A stretch of 34,857 bases of DNA, taken from positions 1-34,857 of the forward strand of contig CAMAYR010000023.1 in NCBI GenBank assembly GCA_945862355.1, given 5' to 3'. Source of the DNA: Devosia equisanguinis (lineage in GTDB: Bacteria > Pseudomonadota > Alphaproteobacteria > Rhizobiales > Hyphomicrobiaceae). The notes beneath the pieces are model-generated. The model saw nothing but the letters and a program-made list of their open reading frames with translations. It was not told the origin of the DNA and ran no database searches. Below are positions 29,078 through 34,857 of this stretch, piece by piece. A program made the position numbers and the translations under genes. The stretch's first letter is position 1; each line of letters starts with the position of its first letter.

Positions 29078-29944
29078 TCACAGCTTGGCCATGTCGAGCT
29101 TCAGGATCTTCGCCATGTCGCGAAGCACGTCGTAGTCTTTGTCTGTTGCCCGAGCAAATCCGTCGATACGGAACAGCTTGAGGATCGTCGGATCTTTCAG
29201 CTCTAAGAATGTCTTCCTGATTGCATCCTTGAGCTCCGGCTTCAGATAGCCCTGGAGCGTCATCGGATAGTTGGGGATGGCGTCGGACAGCCCGATTTGC
29301 TTGACTTTCGTCGGGTCGACTTTCTTTGTTTCGACGAGCGTGCGATAAATCGGCTCCGAAAGCGCGCCGGCTGGCACTTGGCCGGCAGCGACCGCACGCG
29401 CTACGGCATCGTGCTGACCGAGATGCACGACCTTGTAGTCGGCATTGCCAATGAGGCCATTCTTGGCTAGATGGGTGCGCGGTGCGAGATGGCTTGAGGT
29501 AGACGCCTGATCGCCGAATGCGAACGGGTGCCCCTTGACGTCCTTGAGCTCCTTCACGGGGCCGCTCGCGGTCGCGATCAGGATCGATTGATAGTTGGGC
29601 TTACCCTTCTCGACGCCGACGGCAAACGGCTCGATCTCGGTCGCCTTTGACTTCGCAAGCACATAGGAGAACGGGCCGAAGTAGGCCACGTCGATTCGAC
29701 CGAAGCGCATCGCTTCGATCATGGAGGAATAGTCGGTCGTCACGATGATCTCGATTTCCTTCTTGAGCGTCTGCTCGAGATATTTCTTCAAAGGCTGCGC
29801 ATTCTGAATCAGTGTCGAGGCATTCTCGTCGGGCAGCAACGCGACGCGCAGCTTGTCCGGGTTAGTCTTGTCGGCCAGCACCGGGCCAGCAACCATCATC
29901 GTGCCGGCCGCGAGCCCGACCGCCAATAAACTTCGACGTTTCAT
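29078..29944 (-). CDS. ptxB: phosphite/phosphonate ABC transporter substrate-binding protein (PhnD/PtxB-like)
   Basis: Signal peptide; LRVALLPDENASTLIQNAQPLKKYLEQTLKKEIEIIVTTDYSSMIEAMRFGRIDVAYFGPFSYVLA. Confidence 0.92.
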   Translation of the reverse strand: MKRRSLLAVGLAAGTMMVAGPVLADKTNPDKLRVALLPDENASTLIQNAQPLKKYLEQTLKKEIEIIVTTDYSSMIEAMRFGRIDVAYFGPFSYVLAKSKATEIEPFAVGVEKGKPNYQSILIATASGPVKELKDVKGHPFAFGDQASTSSHLAPRTHLAKNGLIGNADYKVVHLGQHDAVARAVAAGQVPAGALSEPIYRTLVETKKVDPTKVKQIGLSDAIPNYPMTLQGYLKPELKDAIRKTFLELKDPTILKLFRIDGFARATDKDYDVLRDMAKILKLDMAKL

Positions 29945-29973
29945 GATGTGATCTCTTTTTCGGTTGCGAAGTC

Positions 29974-30735
29974 CTACTCGGCCGCTTCCAGAAGTCTGGG
30001 CGTAGCGGCCTTGTAGATCGTGGCGAGAGCGGCCGGCCCGAGCTCGTCTTGGCCGCCATCGAAAACAACGCGCCCCTGCGCCAGCCCGACTATGCGATCG
30101 GCGAACTGCCGGGCAAGCTCGACCTGATGCAGGCTCACGATTGCGGTGATGCCATCCTCCCGGCAGATCCGATGGAGATCGCCGAGCACCTGGATGGCCG
30201 TTTCGGGATCGAGGCTCGCGACGGGCTCATCAGCGAGAATGATCTCCGGTTGCTGGGCCTTGGCCCTTGCGATACCGACGCGCTGTTGCTGACCGCCCGA
30301 GAGCTGGTCCGCCCGATGCAAAGCGCGATCTGCAAGCCCGACGCGATCGAGTGCCTCGAGCGCGATGATACGATCATTGCGCGGTAGCGGCAGCATCGAC
30401 CTCAGCGTCGAGTGCGCTGCAAGCCGTCCCACCAGCACGTTCTCGAGCGCGGTGAGCCGGCCGATCAGATGGTGCTGCTGGAACACCATCCCGGTACGCC
30501 GCCGATGTCGGCGCAGAGCAGTGCCACCAGCGAAGATCGAGCCGTGTCCTTCGGAGATGACATCGCCCTGCGTCGGTCTAACGAGCCCGTTGAGTGTCCG
30601 CAGCAACGTCGACTTGCCCGCGCCGGACATGCCCAGAAGGACGACGAACTTGCCTCGGTCGAAGCCCACGCTCGTCCGACGCAGCCCAGCGAAACCATTA
30701 GGGTAGATGACCTCAACGTCTTTGACAGAAAGCAT
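29974..30735 (-). CDS. ptxA: phosphite/phosphonate ABC transporter ATP-binding protein (PhnC/PtxA-like)
   Basis: Walker A GMSGAGKSTLL, QLSGGQQQRVGIARA signature, LADEPVASLDP Walker B. Confidence 0.93.
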   Translation of the reverse strand: MLSVKDVEVIYPNGFAGLRRTSVGFDRGKFVVLLGMSGAGKSTLLRTLNGLVRPTQGDVISEGHGSIFAGGTALRRHRRRTGMVFQQHHLIGRLTALENVLVGRLAAHSTLRSMLPLPRNDRIIALEALDRVGLADRALHRADQLSGGQQQRVGIARAKAQQPEIILADEPVASLDPETAIQVLGDLHRICREDGITAIVSLHQVELARQFADRIVGLAQGRVVFDGGQDELGPAALATIYKAATPRLLEAAE

Positions 30736-30820
30736 ACGGCACCCCCGGTATCGGTTGGCTTTGTTCGGCTTGGTCGAACAGAATGCCATTTCGTTTGCCG
30801 TCTCCAACTAGCAAGCCTGT

Positions 30821-30838
30821 TTGACATGCCGATGACGG
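30821..30838 (-). promoter_or_regulatory. Pho-box-like direct repeat upstream of ptxA
   Basis: Minus strand CCGTCAT-CGGC-ATGTCAA: two GTCA-containing heptamers at 11-bp period, like CTGTCAT-N4-CTGTCAT, about 86 bp upstream of the ptxA ATG. Confidence 0.5.
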
Positions 30839-30968
30839 CAATCCGATGCGCGTTGGCTCTTCCGCCCAGACGGCGACCGGCACCAAATCTGGAAACCTAT
30901 CGCGGACCGATAACGGACATGCATTCCGCTGCGGTCGCCATCCGCGGCGCTAGCGTAAGCGGGAGACC

Positions 30969-31599
30969 CCCCGGCTCTGCCGGGGAGGCATCAGCAGTTT
31001 GACGATTCCGGCGGTCCATCGACGGACTTCCACCGTGAGCAACCACGCACACGGAAGGAACTCCACCGATGAACCAGTATCAAGCCCTAAACCACACCAC
31101 CTGGGACTGCAAATATCACGTCGTTTTCATCCCGAAGTGCAGACGGAAGACGTTGTATGCTGGTCTGAGGCCGCATCTGGGTGAGGTGTTTCGAAGCTTG
31201 GCGCAGCAGTAGGAGTCGAAGATCGAGGAGGGGCATCTGATGATCGATCATGTGCACATGATGATCTCGATCCCTCCGAAATACGCGGTGTCCCAGGTGG
31301 TCGGGTTCATCAAGGGGAAGAGTGCGATCCATCTGGCGCGGGTGTACGGCGAGCGCAAACGGAACTTCGTGGGACAGCACTTCTGGGCCAGGGGGTACTT
31401 CGTCTCGACCGTGGGTCGTGACGAGGCAGTGATCCGGGAGTACATCCGAAATCAAGAGAAGGAGGATCAGAGGTTGGAGCAGCTCAATCTCTGGGGTCGA
31501 TGACCGCCTTCAGGCGGTACCAAGTTTTGTGGCCGCGTCAGCGACCACTTCTACCGCCTCGGGCGGTTCCAATCCTAAAGCCCCCGGCTTTGCCGGGGG
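30969..31599 (+). mobile_element. IS200-family (IS200/IS605, Y1 transposase) insertion sequence
   Basis: Y1 transposase ORF plus matching hairpins near both ends: CCCCGGC-TCT-GCCGGGG (30969-30985) and CCCCCGGC-TTT-GCCGGGGG (31581-31599). Outer limits approximate. Confidence 0.88.
31069..31503 (+). pseudogene. tnpA: IS200-type tnpA transposase interrupted by an in-frame TAG (31210-31212)
   Basis: MNQYQALNHTTWDCKYHVVFIPKCRRKTLYAGLRPHLGEVFRSLAQQ*ESKIEEGHLMIDHVHMMISIPPKYAVSQVVGFIKGKSAIHLAR...REYIRNQEKEDQ; HUH motif (HVH) and tyrosine helix intact downstream. Confidence 0.92.
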
Positions 31600-31605
31600 A
31601 TACTT

Positions 31606-31769
31606 ACTGAGGCGTCGCGCCTTAGTTAACCGACGTTGCGGCGAGGCAGTTGTCAACTAAGGCGCGGGGAGTGCCTCACTAAGCCATTATTGATTCTAGT
31701 GGCCCTCATGTCGCGCCTGAATCGGACAGTGGTTGCGGCTATGTTACGATCCAGGCGCGACGGGCCACT
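31606..31769. repeat. Composite two-hairpin intergenic repeat copy C
   Basis: Same two-module architecture as copy B (module 1 31606-31680, module 2 31698-31769), starting 6 bp after the IS200 right hairpin. Confidence 0.9.
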
Positions 31770-31843
31770 AGCCGAGTTGATGTATGCTGGTGCGGAGGCT
31801 GGTGCGGCCGTAGGCTGGCCTTTCCCACGGAGTTGCCCGGTCC

Positions 31844-32314
31844 ATGCGCATCGCCCTCTATCAGCCCGACATACCGCAGAACGCGGGTACCATCATGCGT
31901 ATGGCGGCGTGTCTGGGCATCGACGTGGACTTGATTGAGCCGGCCGGCTTCGATGCCTCCGACCGCAATCTGCGCCGCGCCGGTCTCGACTACCTGCAGC
32001 ATCTGCGCCTGACGCGGCACGAGAGCTGGGCGGCCTTCGAGGCATGGCGCTCGGCCGCGAGCCCTCGCCCGCGCCTCGTCCTGCTGACGACACGTGCGGC
32101 GAATTCCCATCTCGATCTTGCCTATCGTACCGACGACATCCTGCTTGTTGGGCGCGAGAGCGCAGGCGTTCCAGAATTAGTGCATGCAGGTGTGGATGCC
32201 CGGATCAAAGTTCCGATGCGACCGGGGCTTCGCTCGCTCAATGTCGCGATGGCGGCCGCCTTGGTGGCCGGTGAGGCGCTGCGACAGACCGCGACGTTTC
32301 CACGCGGCACCTGA
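31844..32314 (+). CDS. trmL: tRNA (cytidine(34)-2'-O)-methyltransferase TrmL (SpoU family)
   Basis: RIALYQPDIPQNAGTIMRMAACLGIDVDLIEPAGF...ILLVGRESAGVPELVH...IKVPMRPGLRSLNVAMAAALVAGEALRQT. Confidence 0.95.
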   Translation: MRIALYQPDIPQNAGTIMRMAACLGIDVDLIEPAGFDASDRNLRRAGLDYLQHLRLTRHESWAAFEAWRSAASPRPRLVLLTTRAANSHLDLAYRTDDILLVGRESAGVPELVHAGVDARIKVPMRPGLRSLNVAMAAALVAGEALRQTATFPRGT

Positions 32315-32553
32315 ATGTATGACGCCTGCGTGGGCCTCATCTGAGCGTGTTCGACCCTGGTACCCGCAACCGACCGGACACAGCCCTGGTTGGACGTGAC
32401 TGCCGGCTGCCGGTTCCTCTTTACGGAGCTGCGCCAGCGTGCAACTCGTCTTGAAGACGGCAGCATGAGGTCGAGGGGCCGCCGAGATGCTGGGCAGGGG
32501 TTCATTTTCCCGTCAAGATCGTAGCCTCATTGTCGGGGCCTTCACGGCCGTCG

Positions 32554-32617
32554 GTTCTCGAGCCCGTCCGTTCTCGTGCCCGTCAACTCTCGAGCCCGTC
32601 AATTCTCGAACATGACA
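32554..32617 (+). repeat. Four imperfect 16-bp tandem repeats immediately upstream of an orphan parA-like gene
   Basis: GTTCTCGAGCCCGTCC / GTTCTCGTGCCCGTCA / ACTCTCGAGCCCGTCA / ATTCTCGAACATGACA. Confidence 0.75.
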
Positions 32618-32644
32618 TCCAACCGCGAGCAGCGAAGCGAACCG

Positions 32645-33529
32645 ATGCGTAACACGATTGCGGTGATGAATACGAAGGGTGGGGTCGGCAAGTCGACCGT
32701 CGTGCTGGCGCTGGCCGAGACGCTCTCGGCCTTTCACGGCAAGAATGTCCTGATCGTCGATTCGGATTCACAGGCGAGCGTCAGCGCGATGCTGATGACG
32801 ACGGCCAGCCTGTTCAAGCTGCAGCAGGACGGTCAGACGATCGTCGACTATCTGGTGCGGACGGTTCTGCACGAGGAGACGGTCGAATGGCCGCGCTTCG
32901 TGGTGCGCGATTTGTCGGACGTCGACGACGCCCGCTCGGTCTACCTGATCCCAAGCGACATGGAATTGACGCTGCTCGAGCGCGAAGTCTCCAAGGGGGG
33001 GCATCATGGCAGGCTGCGTGGCACGATCAAGGGGCTGATCGAGGCGGTCCGCCCGGTATTCGACGTCGTGCTGATCGACTGCCCGCCAGGCTTATCGGTA
33101 TTGACCGAGTGCTGGCTGCGGGAGGCGGATTTCCACCTCTCGCCGACAAAGCCCGACTATGTATCCGTGTGTGGTCTCGAGGTGTTTCGGCGGTTCAAGG
33201 CGCTCAATCCGGAGATGGGATTCGCCGAGAACATCGGCACGCTCATCAGTATGAAGGACAAGCTTTCGCCGTCGGACGAGGAATACCATCGCTGGTTGCG
33301 CGACAACGCGGAGAACCGCTGCTTCGAGCAGCCCGTGCCGCGCAGCAACGCCCTGCAGGATGCTGCCCGCTTCGCGCCTCACCAGCGGTCCTACGCGGCG
33401 AAATACCCTGGCGAGGCGGGCGCGGCGATGAAAGCCCTGGCCAAGGAGGTGCTGGTCCGGATCGCCGCCGGGCAGGCCTCGGCCCCAGAAAAGGTCGAGA
33501 CGGCCAAGACGTCAGAGGTGGCTGAGTAG
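32645..33529 (+). CDS. ParA-family ATPase (orphan, no ParB nearby)
   Basis: Deviant Walker A NTKGGVGKST, LIVDSDSQASVSAML, VVLIDCPPGLSVLTECWLREAD; start 32645 (alternatives 32612 and 32576). Confidence 0.9.
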   Translation: MRNTIAVMNTKGGVGKSTVVLALAETLSAFHGKNVLIVDSDSQASVSAMLMTTASLFKLQQDGQTIVDYLVRTVLHEETVEWPRFVVRDLSDVDDARSVYLIPSDMELTLLEREVSKGGHHGRLRGTIKGLIEAVRPVFDVVLIDCPPGLSVLTECWLREADFHLSPTKPDYVSVCGLEVFRRFKALNPEMGFAENIGTLISMKDKLSPSDEEYHRWLRDNAENRCFEQPVPRSNALQDAARFAPHQRSYAAKYPGEAGAAMKALAKEVLVRIAAGQASAPEKVETAKTSEVAE

Positions 33530-33819
33530 CCGACAGCCGACGACGGGGATCATCGATGGCGCGTCCGGTGTGGGTGCAGCCGGTGAGCAGGTCGCGCTGC
33601 TCGCGGATTGTGGAAGCAGGTTGTGGAAGATGCGCCATCGACGCCAGCACGACATCGCAACCTGGACTGGGGCACCGGCACACGGCGTCTGCCGGTATAG
33701 TGGTGAGCGCGTAGCGCTGCGCGAGACCACAGCGTCACCGCCGCCTACCACTGCGTAAGGCGCCGGCCCCGGCGACTCGCACCGGTAGTTTAACGAGGCA
33801 CTCGACTGTCGGATAAAAA

Positions 33820-33894
33820 TGGAGCGGGCGAAGGGATTTGAACCCTCGACCCTCACGTTGGCAACGTGATGCTCTACCCCTGAGCTACACCCGC
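33820..33894 (-). tRNA. tRNA-Gly (anticodon GCC), CCA encoded
   Basis: Minus strand GCGGGTGTAGCTCAGGGGTAGAGCATCACGTTGCCAACGTGAGGGTCGAGGGTTCAAATCCCTTCGCCCGCTCCA: 7-bp acceptor, D, anticodon (TCACG-TTGCCAA-CGTGA) and T arms present. Confidence 0.96.
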
Positions 33895-34265
33895 ACTCCA
33901 TGCTGCGGCAGCCATCACGCCCCGCGTGCTCACCGCAAGTGGCGGCAAGGCCCGGTGTATGGCCCAAGCGCCGCCGGATTGCAAGTCCCTCCCTTCATCC
34001 CCACTGCGAAATCCAGTCGTGCTTCAGCTGCGGCGGCCCGGTCCTGGAAGCACACCACGAACATGCAACCGTTGCGAGAGCGCAACTAGGAAAGCTCAGG
34101 TGCTGTGTTCCGGCGGATGGCGGGGAGCTGGTGGCGCCGCTCGGCGGAGCTGCCGGTTTGGTCTCTGTTCCACCTCGCCGCAACTGCCGGGGACACCTCC
34201 CAGCGCCCGTTTCGGGCCGCAGAGTGCGCCTGTGCTGTGCCGCAACAGATAGTTCGGATCAGTCC

Positions 34266-34754
34266 ATGCACCAGAAGAGACGCTGGGCCGCCGTTTCGGG
34301 GCTCGTACTTGCTAGTGGCCTGTTTGGCGGCTGCGCCGTGACGCCTCGGGAGCTCGAGCAGGCCGAGCTTGCCGCAATTGCCGAGGTTTCCATTGCAGGT
34401 GTGGCGGCGGATCAGGAGCCGGTCACTGGAGTGATCGACCTCTATGAAGCGATTGCGCGCGCGATGAAATATAATCTCGATCATCAAGTCGAGATCGCCG
34501 AGGAGGCGGTCCGAGGACGCGAGCTCGATCTTGCTCATTACTCTTTGCTGCCGACGGTGGTGGCCAGCTCGGGCTACGCAGCGCGCGATCGCGTGAGTGC
34601 CAGCAGCAGCTCGAATGTTCTGACAGGGACGCAAAGCCTCGCGACGTCGACCAGCCAGGACAAGCGCCTGCGAACCGCTGACATCGCTTTTGGCTGGAAC
34701 GTGCTCGACTATAGCGCGGCGATCTGGATGCGAACGGCGCGTCAATCAAGATGA
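34266..34754 (+). pseudogene. N-terminal portion of a TolC-family outer membrane efflux lipoprotein, apparently truncated
   Basis: Lipoprotein signal (LASGLFGGCAV), VIDLYEAIARAMKYNLDHQVEIAEEAVRGRELDLAHYSLLPTVVASSGYAARD..., then stop after NVLDYSAAIWMRTARQSR, about 163 codons, much shorter than TolC-family proteins. Confidence 0.65.
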
Positions 34755-34857
34755 GACGCGGTGGCCGAGTGGGATCATGATCGGTGCTGGTCTCGGCGAT
34801 GGCAAGAGCTTTGATTGACGCGCGGCGTCAATCAGTCTTCGGCAGCTTCATTTTTCT

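Noticed and set aside
26247-30735. Phosphonate C-P lyase (phn) operon
   Set aside because: Transporter genes are phnCDE-like but no phnG-M genes are present; the dehydrogenase signature and operon order fit phosphite oxidation better.
31069-31503. REP-associated tyrosine transposase (RAYT) driving the hairpin repeats
   Set aside because: Protein is a short canonical IS200-type Y1 transposase with its own end hairpins; repeat copies do not resemble those ends. Adjacency alone is not evidence of mobilisation.
23359-31769. Repeats considered as a CRISPR array
   Set aside because: Only three copies kilobases apart, internally palindromic, no regular spacers and no cas genes.
33900-34754. Extended 284-aa ORF start for the TolC-family gene
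   Set aside because: The lipoprotein signal peptide starts at 34266; upstream residues are non-homologous-looking and begin right beside the tRNA-Gly gene.

Overview
GC-rich, alphaproteobacterial-looking chromosome segment. Left half (about 1-18.2 kb) is a microaerobic/redox regulatory and respiration block: the 3' end of a hybrid kinase/receiver gene, an OmpR-type response regulator, a Crp/Fnr regulator, an APC permease, an exonuclease-CBS-DUF294 nucleotidyltransferase fusion, a CBS-BON protein, a universal stress protein, and a complete ccoNOQP-ccoGHIS (fixNOQP-fixGHIS) cbb3 oxidase cluster. The short ccoS, absent from the supplied ORF track, is included. Middle: DUF2189 protein, COG0523 GTPase, phosphotransferase, DUF937 (YidB-like) protein, and a small catabolic cluster with two 4,5-dihydroxyphthalate decarboxylase-like paralogs, an HpcH/HpaI aldolase and an SRPBCC protein. 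Right: a five-gene minus-strand operon in the ptxABCDE order (phosphite ABC transporter, NAD-dependent phosphite dehydrogenase, LysR regulator) with a Pho-box-like direct repeat upstream, next to an IS200-family element whose transposase carries an in-frame amber codon. Then trmL, an orphan ParA ATPase, tRNA-Gly(GCC), and a truncated TolC-family gene. The least explained structure is a three-copy family of hairpin-forming intergenic repeats (67-164 bp). The two large copies are two-hairpin composites in direct orientation around the aldolase/ptx/IS200 segment, and the short copy looks like a recombinant of the two modules. All calls are by eye from sequence; no searches were run.
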